Source: JADJOY01 sp046331705 [NCBI: bacterium]
Lineage (GTDB): Bacteria > JADJOY01
Length of the DNA: 64,000 nt
Direction: 5' to 3'
NCBI GenBank assembly: GCA_046331705.1
Contig: JAXLQJ010000003.1
Location: 216,332-280,331 of the forward strand
In this document: piece by piece, positions 12,957-21,061 of the stretch
How the letters are laid out: each line of letters starts with the position of its first letter
How positions within the stretch are numbered: the stretch's first letter is position 1
Notes under the pieces: model-generated
Database searches by the model: none
Seen by the model: only the letters and a program-made list of their open reading frames with translations
Told to the model about the DNA's origin: nothing
Made by a program: the position numbers and the translations under genes

Positions 12957-14585
12957 TCAGTCGCCGTGGGCGCTCGTCCAATCCGTCGTGTCGCCCCCCT
13001 CGAAGTCGTCGACGAAGATCCAGGTGAGCTCGGGAAGCGCCGCCAGGCGCTCGCCGAACCGATCGCCCGCCTGGGGCGCGCCCTCGACGCCCGAGGAGTT
13101 CTGCGTCCATTCCTCGCTGCCCGTGACCGTGAGCCCGCTCGCGCTTCCGTAGACGACGTTCACCGAGCCCGCGTCCACGTTGCCGCCCGAGGGATTGCCC
13201 GGCACGCCGATGGCGAGGTCGACGCGGTTGTCGCAATCGAAGTCGCCGGCGGCGAGCGAGGTGCCGAACTCGTCGCCCGCTCCGGGCTCGCCCGCCATCC
13301 CCGGCGTGCCTTGGGTCAGCACGAGGTTGCCCGTGGAGGTGAGCCCGCTCGCGGAGCCGTAGATCACTTGCACCAATCCCGCATCCACCAGCTCCTCGCT
13401 GGTCGCGTAGTCCTCGTCCGGAACGCCGATGGCGAGGTCGGCATAGCCGTCGCGGTCGAAATCGCCCGTGGCCAGGCTGTAGGCGAAGCGATCACCGCTC
13501 TCCGCCCACGAGGAGATGCCGGCGCTGTCCTGGTCCCAGCGCTGCGAGTTCGAGGTGATCAGACCCGTGGCCGTGCCGTAGAGCACGTGAACGCAGCCGG
13601 CATCGTCCACGCGATCGCTGTCGTACGGCGCGCCGACCGCGAGGTCGTCGCGGCCGTCGTGATTGAAGTCGCCAGCCGCCAGCGACCATCCGAAGTAGTC
13701 GCCGCCCAGACTGACGCCATCGTTGAGATCGTCCTGGCGAAAGAGTTGATCGCCGGTGGCCGAAAGCCCGGCAGCGCTGCCGTAGAGAACGTGCACCTGG
13801 CCGATGTTGCCGAACGAGCCCCAGCCCTCGCCCGGCGCGCCGATCGCCAAGTCGGCGTAACCGTCGCCATCGAAGTCTCCGCTGGCCACGGCGAAGCCGA
13901 AACGGTCGTCTTCCTCGATGTCGTCCGAGATCCCCGAGCTGCGCTGGGACCACATCTGGCTACCGGTGCTGCCCAAGCCATCCGCGCTGCCGTAGAGGAC
14001 GTTGACCACGCCCGCCTTGATCCAGTCCCAACCGATGCCCACTTCGACCGGGTACCAGTCGTGCCACACCCCGACCGCGAGGTCGTCGAAGCCATCGCCG
14101 TCGAAGTCGCCCGTGGCGTCGGCGAACCCGAAGAACTCTTCGTCGTAGCCGTCGCTCGGGATTCCGCCCGAGTCCTGCGTCCACATCTGGCTGCCGGTGT
14201 AGGCCAGCCCGGTGGCGAACCCGTAGATCACGTTGACCGCGCCCGCGCTCGCCGTCGAGCTCAGCACCTCGCCGGGCACTCCGACGATCAGATCGGAATG
14301 GAGGTTTCCGTCGAAATCGCCGCTCGCGAGACCGTAACCGAACTGGTCGCCGGCTTCGGAGCCACCTCCGATTCCGGTCACGTTCTGGTGCCAGATCTGG
14401 TCCCCGAAGCTCGAGAGCCCGGCCTCGGTGCCGTAGAGCACGTTCACCGCGCCGGCGTCGGCGGCTCCGGCGGCATCGTGGGGCGCACCGATGGCGAGCG
14501 CTGCACACTGCGCTTTCGCGACCTCCAAGCTGGCGCCGAGCGTGACCAGGATCACGAGCGAGACGAGAATCGGCCGCGCGCGCAT
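12957..14585 (-). CDS. Secreted FG-GAP (integrin-alpha-like) beta-propeller protein
   Basis: 542 residues. The start ATG 14585 is fixed by GGAGGT six bases upstream and by the signal peptide that follows (basic MRAR, hydrophobic ILVSLVILVTLG, cleavage after AKA). The mature protein is a string of about seven FG-GAP blades of about 65-70 residues, each ending in a GDFDGDGxxDLAIGxP calcium-binding loop and a VNVLYGSAxGL strand, as in integrin alpha propellers. The last residues IFVDDFEGGDTTDW resemble the short C-terminal DDFESGDxxxW element seen on many secreted proteins of Deltaproteobacteria and related groups, perhaps a sorting or anchoring mark. The role is unknown; adhesion or surface binding is the usual guess. 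A long frame on the opposite strand is only its shadow. Confidence 0.9.
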   Translation of the reverse strand: MRARPILVSLVILVTLGASLEVAKAQCAALAIGAPHDAAGAADAGAVNVLYGTEAGLSSFGDQIWHQNVTGIGGGSEAGDQFGYGLASGDFDGNLHSDLIVGVPGEVLSSTASAGAVNVIYGFATGLAYTGSQMWTQDSGGIPSDGYDEEFFGFADATGDFDGDGFDDLAVGVWHDWYPVEVGIGWDWIKAGVVNVLYGSADGLGSTGSQMWSQRSSGISDDIEEDDRFGFAVASGDFDGDGYADLAIGAPGEGWGSFGNIGQVHVLYGSAAGLSATGDQLFRQDDLNDGVSLGGDYFGWSLAAGDFNHDGRDDLAVGAPYDSDRVDDAGCVHVLYGTATGLITSNSQRWDQDSAGISSWAESGDRFAYSLATGDFDRDGYADLAIGVPDEDYATSEELVDAGLVQVIYGSASGLTSTGNLVLTQGTPGMAGEPGAGDEFGTSLAAGDFDCDNRVDLAIGVPGNPSGGNVDAGSVNVVYGSASGLTVTGSEEWTQNSSGVEGAPQAGDRFGERLAALPELTWIFVDDFEGGDTTDWTSAHGD

Positions 14586-14695
14586 TTCCGCACCTCCCGA
14601 ACCTCGTGGCAGAGGCGGATCGGCACGAGGTCCGCGAGATAGACGCTGGAAGAACCGTGCCACACCGCGACGACGGCTGCGGGCCGTGCGCGATC

Positions 14696-14723
14696 GCCGA
14701 GCCCGCGTTCGCTACGGCTCGGC
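14696..14723 (-). terminator. Possible hairpin terminator of the two-ATPase-domain kinase
   Basis: GCCGAGCC at 14696-14703 pairs perfectly with GGCTCGGC at 14716-14723 (12-base loop) and overlaps the stop codon of the kinase gene. There is no T-run after it, so termination is uncertain. Confidence 0.3.
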
Positions 14724-16598
14724 GGGGCGCGTTGGATCGGTCGAGCTCGCGTCGCCGCGCCGGGAGGCGTCCCGAACGGAGCGTGATCTCGGAGGCCCGA
14801 CGGGAAGGCTCACGTGGAAGGCGGCACCGGCGCCGGGCTGCGAGCGCAGCCAGATCCGACCCTCGTGGCCGAGCACGATCTCGCGCGCGATCTTGAGCCC
14901 GAGCCCCATGCCCTTGCGTCGCGAGGTGCTGCCCCGGAAGAACGCGTTGAACACCCGGGCCTGTTCCTCCCGCGGAATACCGGGGCCTTCGTCCGTGACG
15001 GAGAGCACCACCCGCTTCGAGCGCGCGAGCGCCACCTGGACGCGCGCGGTGCTACCGCGCGGCGCGTGCGCGAGGGCGTTGTCGAGAAGGTTGCCCAGCA
15101 CCTGCTCGAGCCGATGCCGGTCTCCCCACACCTCGGGCAGCTCGGCTTCGATCGAGACCTCGAGCCGAACGCCGGCGTCGTGGAAACGCTGCGCCTGCGA
15201 CGCGACCACCTCCTCGACGAGCGGCCCCACGGCCAGCGCACGACGATTCATCGAGAGCAAGCCGCGCTCGAAGCTCGAGACGTCGAGCAGGTCCGCGACC
15301 AAGCGATCCATGAAGCGCACCGAATCGTCGAGCCGGTGGATCGCGCGCGCTTGCGACTCGTCGTCGCCCGAGTCCTTGAGCCGCTCGATGTCGAGGGAGA
15401 GCGCGTTGAGCGGCCGCCGCAGCTCGTGCGCGACGATGCCGAGGATGCGGTCGCGGTGCTGGGTCGCGCCCTGAAGCACCGCGAGCACCCGCGCGTTCTG
15501 ATGGCTCACCGCGAGGCGATTCGCGATCGAGCGGATGAGGCTCTGATCGTCGCCGCTGAACGGCTGCCGGGCGCGCCCCACCCCGAGCACACCGAAGGGC
15601 TGCCCCCGGTCCCGCAGTGGCACCACCGCCAGATGCTCGGCGAGCGGTCCCGCATCGAGCCCCTCTCCCGCGCCGGCGCGATCGATGGCGGCACGCACCA
15701 AGCGCGAATCCGCGCGCGCCAGCGGCTCGGGGTCGATGCCGAGCTCGCTCGCCAGCGCACCGTCCGGCGGCGTCTGCGCCAGGATCACGCTCGCGTCCGC
15801 GCGCCCGTCGCGGGGGGCCAACGCGGTGACCTGATGGACGCGGTCGCTCTTCCAATCCTCCAGGATCACCGTGCACGCGTCCGCCCAGGCCGGCACGATC
15901 GTGAGCGCCGCGGAGCGCAGCAGCACGTCGCTCGGCTGGAGCGGGCCGAACACCTCGCCGAGCCGATCCAGGAGCGCGACACGGCCCGCCGCTTGCTCGA
16001 TCTCCGACCAGCGTCGTCGCATCGCGTGGAGCGAGCGGCGGAGCTCGCGGGCGCGGCGGTGCGCATCGGTCCCCGGATCGCCGCCGCCCTCGGCGAGGGT
16101 GTGCGCGGCCAGCGCCTCGAGCGATTCGTCCGAGAGCACCGCCGGCTGCTGCAGGGTGCGGCCGAGCTCGAGTGTCGTCCCGGAGCCGGGAGTGCTCGTC
16201 ACGTGGACGTGGTCCAGGACGGCGAGACCCTCGGCGCCAGCGCGCTCGTCCGTCGCGTCGGCGCGGATCAGCGACGCGAAGGTCGCCGCGAGGTCGGCAT
16301 GACCCGGGCCGACGTCGCTCACCTCGATCAACAGCATCGGCTCGCGGACCGCCCAGGTCAGGAAGAAGTCGATGTGAGCGCCGCCGTGACGCAATGCCTG
16401 CGCGGCCGCGGCCGCCACCACCGCCGCAAGCGGCTCCCGCTCCTGCGCCGGCATGCCGAGCACCTCGGCCAAGCGCAACGCACGGCGGCGGGCGAGCGCC
16501 ACGTCCTCGTCGCTCGCGATCCTGCCCTCGACCAGCGTCACGCTGTCGCGCGCTCGCAGCGCACGCGCCCTCTGTCGCCTCGGATGCGCTGCCCGCAT
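14712..16598 (-). CDS. Sensor histidine kinase with N-terminal RsbT-like domain and GAF domain
   Basis: Up to 628 residues. About residues 20-145 look like an anti-sigma/RsbT-type GHKL ATPase domain (SDEDVALARRRALRLAEVLG start, G1-like VSDVGPGH, late GAEGLAVLDHVHVTS box), but its N-box Asn is replaced (AAAAQALRHGG). A linker and a GAF domain (about 205-365) follow, then HisKA with AHELRRPLNAL (H391) and a complete HATPase_c (N-box LGNLLDNALAHAP, G1 DEGPGIP, G2 GMGLGLKIAREI). It has no membrane segment. The Arg-rich first 19 residues may not be translated: GTG 16541 is an equally possible start. No response regulator is adjacent; the NtrC-type gene at 17510 lies upstream in the same direction after a small lipoprotein gene. 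Confidence 0.88.
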   Translation of the reverse strand: MRAAHPRRQRARALRARDSVTLVEGRIASDEDVALARRRALRLAEVLGMPAQEREPLAAVVAAAAAQALRHGGAHIDFFLTWAVREPMLLIEVSDVGPGHADLAATFASLIRADATDERAGAEGLAVLDHVHVTSTPGSGTTLELGRTLQQPAVLSDESLEALAAHTLAEGGGDPGTDAHRRARELRRSLHAMRRRWSEIEQAAGRVALLDRLGEVFGPLQPSDVLLRSAALTIVPAWADACTVILEDWKSDRVHQVTALAPRDGRADASVILAQTPPDGALASELGIDPEPLARADSRLVRAAIDRAGAGEGLDAGPLAEHLAVVPLRDRGQPFGVLGVGRARQPFSGDDQSLIRSIANRLAVSHQNARVLAVLQGATQHRDRILGIVAHELRRPLNALSLDIERLKDSGDDESQARAIHRLDDSVRFMDRLVADLLDVSSFERGLLSMNRRALAVGPLVEEVVASQAQRFHDAGVRLEVSIEAELPEVWGDRHRLEQVLGNLLDNALAHAPRGSTARVQVALARSKRVVLSVTDEGPGIPREEQARVFNAFFRGSTSRRKGMGLGLKIAREIVLGHEGRIWLRSQPGAGAAFHVSLPVGPPRSRSVRDASRRGDASSTDPTRPAEP

Positions 16599-16696
16599 GG
16601 ATCGCGAGACGGAATCACGCGGCTCGCGAGCATGTCAAGGCGGCGTCGCGATCCCGGCGAAGGGGTCGCGGCGCCACCTCGGATTCGACTCGCGAC

Positions 16697-17161
16697 TCAG
16701 AACGGCGGGACGTCCTCGATCCCCGAGAGCTTACCCTGGTCGTGGAACGTCAGCGCCACGCCGTTCACGGCGACGTGAATGTCGAGCAAGAGACGGTGCG
16801 CGTTCTGCTGGAAGGCGCCGCTCGAGTCGCTCTCCACCGGGATCAAGGTCTCGTGCAGGAAATCGCCGTCGCGATTCGAGTCGAGCGTCGCCCCCAGCAC
16901 CTGGAACGAGTCGGAACCGATCGGCCGACCGATGACGCCGACGTCGAAGAGGCCCGTGTACGAGGCCACCACGCCTTCCAATCGGTCCTCGTCCGGGAAG
17001 TAGCGAATGGTCATCTGGCCTTCGTCGAACTGGTACACGTAGATCGCGTCGTCGAGGTCGTCGTGAATCGTGAAGTTGGCTCCCGGATCGTCGCCGCTGC
17101 AGGCGGGGACGACCAGGGCGAGCGAAGCGAGAATCGAGCGCAGCAAGAAACGTGACTTCAT
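16697..17161 (-). CDS. Small lipoprotein of unknown function
   Basis: 154 residues. ATG 17161 is supported by GGAGGT eight bases upstream and by a lipoprotein signal peptide: basic MKSRF, hydrophobic core LLRSILASLALV, lipobox VPAC with the modified Cys followed by SGDD. The mature part is rich in Asp/Phe/Tyr and beta-strand-like (GVVASYTGLFDVGVIG, DSFQVLGATLD) with no recognised domain. The Asp residues after the Cys favour retention or surface location differently in different lineages, so membrane side cannot be stated. It lies 98 bases upstream of the kinase gene's start in the same direction and could share its transcript. Confidence 0.75.
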   Translation of the reverse strand: MKSRFLLRSILASLALVVPACSGDDPGANFTIHDDLDDAIYVYQFDEGQMTIRYFPDEDRLEGVVASYTGLFDVGVIGRPIGSDSFQVLGATLDSNRDGDFLHETLIPVESDSSGAFQQNAHRLLLDIHVAVNGVALTFHDQGKLSGIEDVPPF

Positions 17162-17509
17162 GTTCGATGACCTCCGCGCCTCGTGTGCGAATCGCACGGG
17201 CGAGGCGCGCTCGGGTTGGATGCGCGAGCCGCCGCGCGGCTCGCGTCACCGGGGTGAGATGAGGCGCACGACCCGCGACGGCGCCGATGACGCTGCATCC
17301 GCGCTCGGGCCGTGACGCGGCCTGCGCCCCGTGCCATCGAGGGTGCACGCGGCATGCCTCGTCGCCAGATCGAGCGCTGCCCGCGACACCACCGAAATCG
17401 TTGCGAGATCCGCGCGGCAGGCCGCGGGGCGGCCCAACGACCCGAGGACGATTCTACAAAGCGCCACGCCCGATGCGTGGCGCCTCGCGCCGCGCGACGG
17501 GCCGACGAA
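17162..17509. other. Intergenic region, 348 bases
   Basis: Between the NtrC-type gene and the lipoprotein gene, both on the minus strand. It holds the terminator-like hairpin at 17461-17483, close to the NtrC-type stop, and must hold the promoter of the lipoprotein gene on the right-to-left side near 17170-17300. I see no convincing coding frame or RNA gene in the rest. Confidence 0.4.
17461..17483 (-). terminator. Rho-independent-like terminator after the NtrC-type gene
   Basis: Perfect 9-base-pair stem GCGCCACGC/GCGTGGCGC with a 5-base loop. Read on the minus strand it is followed by TTTGTAGAA, and it lies 27 bases after the stop codon of the NtrC-type regulator, which fits a terminator of that gene. 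Confidence 0.65.
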
Positions 17510-18844
17510 TCAGCCGCGTGAATAGGTGGCAAGCCGGTTGTAGAGGGTCTTGAGGCTGATGCCGAGGAGCGTCGCGGCGTGCTTCTTGTCGCCGCCGGTG
17601 TGCTCGAGCGTCGCGAGGATCAGCCGCCGCTCCACCTCGGCGATCGACGCTCCCACCTCGACGACGCTCGCCTCGCCGCGCGCCGGTCCGCCATCGTCGA
17701 GCTGGATGCACGCCACACCGATCTCGTCGCGCGCGAGGATGTGCGCACGCTCCATCACGTGCTTCAGCTGGCGCACGTTGCCGGGCCAGCCATACGCCTC
17801 GAGTCGATCGCACGCACCGGCGGCGAGCCGCTTGCGAGTACCGCATTTCGCGTCGAGCGCATCGACGAAGAACTGGGCGAGCAGCGCGACGTCACCGGTG
17901 CGCTGGCGCAACGGCGGCAGCTCGATCGGGAAGATCAGCAAGCGGTACAGCAAGTCCTCGCGCAGCTTGCCTTGCGCGACGGCCTTGCGCGGATCGACGT
18001 TGGTGGCCGCGACGACGCGCAAGTCGACCACGGTCTCGCCGTCGCCGCCCACGCGCCGTACCGCACCCGCTTCGAGCACGCGCAGCAGGCGGACCTGGAG
18101 CTCGAGCGGCATCTCCGCGACCTCGTCGAGAAAGAGCGTTCCACCGTGGGCGCGCTCGAAGACTCCCTTGTGAGTGCGCTCGGCCCCGGTGAAGCTGCCG
18201 CGCTCGTGTCCGAAGAGCTCCGATTCGATGAGCGTCGGTGCCAGGGCGCCGCAGTTGATCGGAACGAACGGCGCGTGCGCGCGGCGGCTCAGCGCGTGGA
18301 TGGTTTGCGCGACGAGCTCCTTGCCGGTGCCGGTCTCGCCGGTGACGAGGACCGTCGCGTCGGTGGGCGCGACGCGCTCGATCAGATCGTAGACGTGCTG
18401 CATCGGCGCCGAGGTGCCGATGAGCTTGCCGAACCGACCCAGCTCGCGCAGCTCGTGACGAAGGCTTCCGATCTCCGCGCTCAAGACGGCGGTGCGACGC
18501 GCGCGCTCGAGGATCGAGCGCAACCGCTTCAGATCGAGGGGCTTGGTGAGGTAGTCGACGGCTCCGCCGCGAAACGCCTCGACGGCGGAATCGACGCTCG
18601 AAAACCCGGTGATGAACACGACGTCGACGGCGCGCTGCTGCTCGAGATCGGGCAGCAGCTCGAGCCCGCTGCCCGAGGGCAGGTCGAGATCGAGCAGCGC
18701 CACGTCGATGCGCTCGTTCCGGATGATCTCGCGACCGCTCGCGAGGTCCTCCGCCGCGCAGGTCCGGAACCCCTGTGCCTCGACCCACTCGGCGAGGGAT
18801 TCGCGGGCGAGGGCATCGTCGTCCACGATCAACGCGGTAGCCAT
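17510..18844 (-). CDS. Sigma-54-dependent response regulator, NtrC family
   Basis: 444 residues in the standard order: receiver domain (1-120, VDDD acidic pocket, LLDLDLP phospho-Asp site, ITGF and TKPLD with the conserved Lys), AAA+ domain (about 140-375, Walker A GETGTGKE, Walker B GGTLFLDEVAE, R-finger region) and a Fis-type helix-turn-helix (ERRLILATLEHTGGDKKHAATLLGISLKTLYNRL split across 405-440). The sigma-54 contact loop reads GSFTGA instead of the usual GAFTGA, a known tolerated variant. ATG 18844 starts the receiver directly. An in-frame GTG at 19126 would add 94 residues of low protein character and overlap the stop of the 58-residue gene upstream. The partner kinase is not adjacent on the upstream side; the kinase at 14712 lies 0.9 kb downstream. 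Confidence 0.93.
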   Translation of the reverse strand: MATALIVDDDALARESLAEWVEAQGFRTCAAEDLASGREIIRNERIDVALLDLDLPSGSGLELLPDLEQQRAVDVVFITGFSSVDSAVEAFRGGAVDYLTKPLDLKRLRSILERARRTAVLSAEIGSLRHELRELGRFGKLIGTSAPMQHVYDLIERVAPTDATVLVTGETGTGKELVAQTIHALSRRAHAPFVPINCGALAPTLIESELFGHERGSFTGAERTHKGVFERAHGGTLFLDEVAEMPLELQVRLLRVLEAGAVRRVGGDGETVVDLRVVAATNVDPRKAVAQGKLREDLLYRLLIFPIELPPLRQRTGDVALLAQFFVDALDAKCGTRKRLAAGACDRLEAYGWPGNVRQLKHVMERAHILARDEIGVACIQLDDGGPARGEASVVEVGASIAEVERRLILATLEHTGGDKKHAATLLGISLKTLYNRLATYSRG

Positions 18845-19122
18845 CCTCGTCTCCGCCCACCCGCCCGCCACCAGCGAGCATTCCGCCGGAAACTGTGGCG
18901 CAGCGTCGAGCTCGCTCGCCAGTCGGCGGTCGTGCGCGGTGGCGCCACCACGAGTTGCGACGGCAACGGCGGTCGTGTGGGCGGCGTCGGCGGCGCCCAC
19001 CGGACCCGGTGCCAACCCCGGGCGGCACCATTGCCGCCCGAGGTTGGCGAGGGGGTTGAGGTCGACGGGATCGACGATTCGCGTGGCAGCGACGGCGCGG
19101 CGCGACGACGCGGCGCTGCGGG

Positions 19123-19299
19123 TCACGAGCGCTCCTTCCGGCTGCGCTTGCGGGCGTTCCGGATCACCTTCGCGACCGTGGCCTTCACGGCCTCGGCGAG
19201 CGGATCGACGGCTGTCTCTGGCGGCGACGGTGGGGCGTCGGCCTGCCGCACGGCATGCTCCGCCGGGATCTTCTTCGTCTCGTCACGCTCGTCACTCAT
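19123..19299 (-). CDS. Small basic-tailed protein of unknown function, 58 residues
   Basis: ATG 19299 has a strong Shine-Dalgarno (GGAGG, seven bases upstream), which is the main reason to call it. The protein is acidic and Pro-rich at the start (MSDERDETKKIPAEHA ... PPSPPETAVDP), has one helical segment (LAEAVKATVAKVIRNA) and a strongly basic end (RKRSRKERS). No family is recognised. It lies upstream of the NtrC-type gene in the same direction, and its stop codon overlaps (GTGA) a possible GTG start of an extended version of that regulator. A small nucleic-acid- or protein-binding partner is conceivable but not supported further. Confidence 0.55.
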   Translation of the reverse strand: MSDERDETKKIPAEHAVRQADAPPSPPETAVDPLAEAVKATVAKVIRNARKRSRKERS

Positions 19300-19531
19300 G
19301 GGCCAGCCTCCGCGCTCGCGGGTGCGCGAGATCCGATGACGCGACCACGCGTTTGACGACGGCTTCGTTCGCAACCGTCGTGCCCGTGGTCGCACGGATC
19401 GAAACCTCGAAATCGTTGAGATTCCTGAGCCGCGAACGCCGAACCGGCGTCTCTTCGAGCGCCGTTTCTACAAACGCGAATGCAACGGGGATCGAGTCGG
19501 TCCCGGCGCGGGGACGCTGGCTTCGACCGCG

Positions 19532-20617
19532 TCAGGAGCGCACGTCGGAACGCGCGGGCTCGTCGATGGGTAAGCCCAGGCTCCGCGCTTCCTCGATCAA
19601 GCGCGCGCGCACCCTGGCACGCAGCTCGTCGTCGACCAGTGCGTGGCGAAGCCCACGCAGGTTCAGCATCCAGAGCTGCTCGACGGCGAGGCCGAGATGC
19701 TGCGCGGCGAGCTGGTGCTCGCGCGTGAGATCGGTGCCGAAGAACGGTGGATCATCGCTACCGAGGGTGACGGGAACGCCGGCGGCCAGCAGTGCGCGCA
19801 GCGGATGCTCTTCGAGATCGCGAAAGCGCGTCAACACGAGATTGGAGCTGAGCGCGACGTCGCAGCACACGTCGCGCTCGACGAGCAGCCGCAGCGTGTC
19901 GGGATCGTCGGCGGCGGCGATGCCGTGCTGAACGCGGCGCGCGCCGAGCGCGAGGACCGCCTCGCGAACGTGCTCGGCGCCTCCGGTCTCGCCCGCGTGC
20001 GCGACGCATCCGAATCCCAGCGCACGCGCACGCTCGAAGTGGCGCTTCGCCAGCACGCGCGGATAGCCGACCTCCATGCCCGCGAGCCCAATCGCCACCA
20101 CCGCGCTCGGCACCCCCGACTCGAGCAGCGCCAGCGTCCAATCGCCGCCACCGTCCGGGATCGTCTCCGCCGGGATGTCCACGATCAGCCGGACGATCGG
20201 GCCGCCCTCGCGTTCCTCGCGCGCGAGCTCATCCGCCACGAGCTCCAGCGCGCGGCGCCCACCGAAGCCGAGTCGCTCGTGGTGATACGGCGTGAAATGC
20301 GCCTCCGCGTAGTGGATCCGCTGGCGGCGGCAATCCGCGGCGAAGCGGCGGGCGATCTCGCGATAGTCACGCTCGGTGCGGAACGCCGCGCACAGGATCA
20401 TCCAAATCTCGACGAAGCGCGGGAAGTCCGCGATGTCCCGGTAGATCGCCCGCAGCCCCGCTCGATCGCGCACCGGCAGCGCCACGCCGTTGCGCGTCGC
20501 CATCTCCCATAGCAGCTCCGGCCCCACGGTTCCCTCGAGGTGAACGTGGAGCTCCACCTTCGGCATGCGGGCCAGGATCTCGAGGTTCGACGCGCTCGCC
20601 GGGTCGTTCGCGGCCAT
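19532..20617 (-). CDS. Adenosine/adenine deaminase family protein
   Basis: 361 residues of the amidohydrolase-fold adenosine deaminase family. Zinc and catalytic residues are visible: the HxH pair H24/H26 in ELHVHLEGT, H207 with AGE (catalytic Glu E210), the HG of RRVQHGIAAADD, SNLVL, and the double Asp D288/D289 in GSDDPPFFG. The GSDDPPFFG form with a following FxT is found in both adenosine deaminases and adenine deaminases of this family, so the base versus nucleoside substrate cannot be decided; the reaction is hydrolytic release of ammonia to give hypoxanthine or inosine. ATG 20617 starts just before the family N-terminus; longer upstream frames have no family similarity. It stands alone, with 444 and 232 base flanking gaps. 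Confidence 0.92.
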   Translation of the reverse strand: MAANDPASASNLEILARMPKVELHVHLEGTVGPELLWEMATRNGVALPVRDRAGLRAIYRDIADFPRFVEIWMILCAAFRTERDYREIARRFAADCRRQRIHYAEAHFTPYHHERLGFGGRRALELVADELAREEREGGPIVRLIVDIPAETIPDGGGDWTLALLESGVPSAVVAIGLAGMEVGYPRVLAKRHFERARALGFGCVAHAGETGGAEHVREAVLALGARRVQHGIAAADDPDTLRLLVERDVCCDVALSSNLVLTRFRDLEEHPLRALLAAGVPVTLGSDDPPFFGTDLTREHQLAAQHLGLAVEQLWMLNLRGLRHALVDDELRARVRARLIEEARSLGLPIDEPARSDVRS

Positions 20618-21061
20618 CGAGACGATCCTATCGCCTCCGCCCGCTCGCACCCGAGGATCGCGGCGCGTCCGAGACGATTCGCTGGCTCGAGCTCGACTGG
20701 CGTACTCGTCGGCGGCGGCGAGGGCGGTCAAGGACACCGGCGCACCGTGACAAGCGCGGCAGCGGACGTCGCGTGCGGCACCGAGGCCACCAGGACCGAT
20801 CCGCTGCACCGTTCCGCTCCGCACCCTCGTCACTCGCTGGCCGAGCCCCGCGGCGGGCGCGGCGTGCTCAGGCTGGACGGAGGCTTGCTCGGGTACCGGT
20901 CCGTGCCCCGTGGCGATGGATGCCACCGAGATCGGGACCGTCGCCTTCGACACGAGCTTCGGCTCGCGCGAAGAGGGCAGTGACTCGGTGAGCGCTCTCG
21001 TCGCGCGGAGGTCGCTACCGGGGTTGGTGCGCCGTCGGTCGCGGGCGGTCCGCTGCAGCAG
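20618..21061. other. Intergenic region, 444 bases, no supported gene
   Basis: Between the deaminase start and the end of the NfnA-like gene, both minus strand. An open minus-strand frame in front of the deaminase contains one CRACH sequence (a heme-c-like CxxCH) but no signal peptide or other cytochrome character, so I do not call it. The promoter of the deaminase should be at the low-coordinate end. No hairpin with T-run was seen. Confidence 0.35.

Noticed and set aside
18845-19126. N-terminal extension of the NtrC-type regulator from GTG 19126
   Set aside because: The extension has low protein character and receivers start directly at ATG 18844; kept only as a remark and a finding because of the GTGA junction.
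20618-20953. Minus-strand frame with a CRACH (heme-c-like CxxCH) sequence before the deaminase
   Set aside because: Single motif, no signal peptide, no further cytochrome features, and the surrounding residues look like random high-GC translation.
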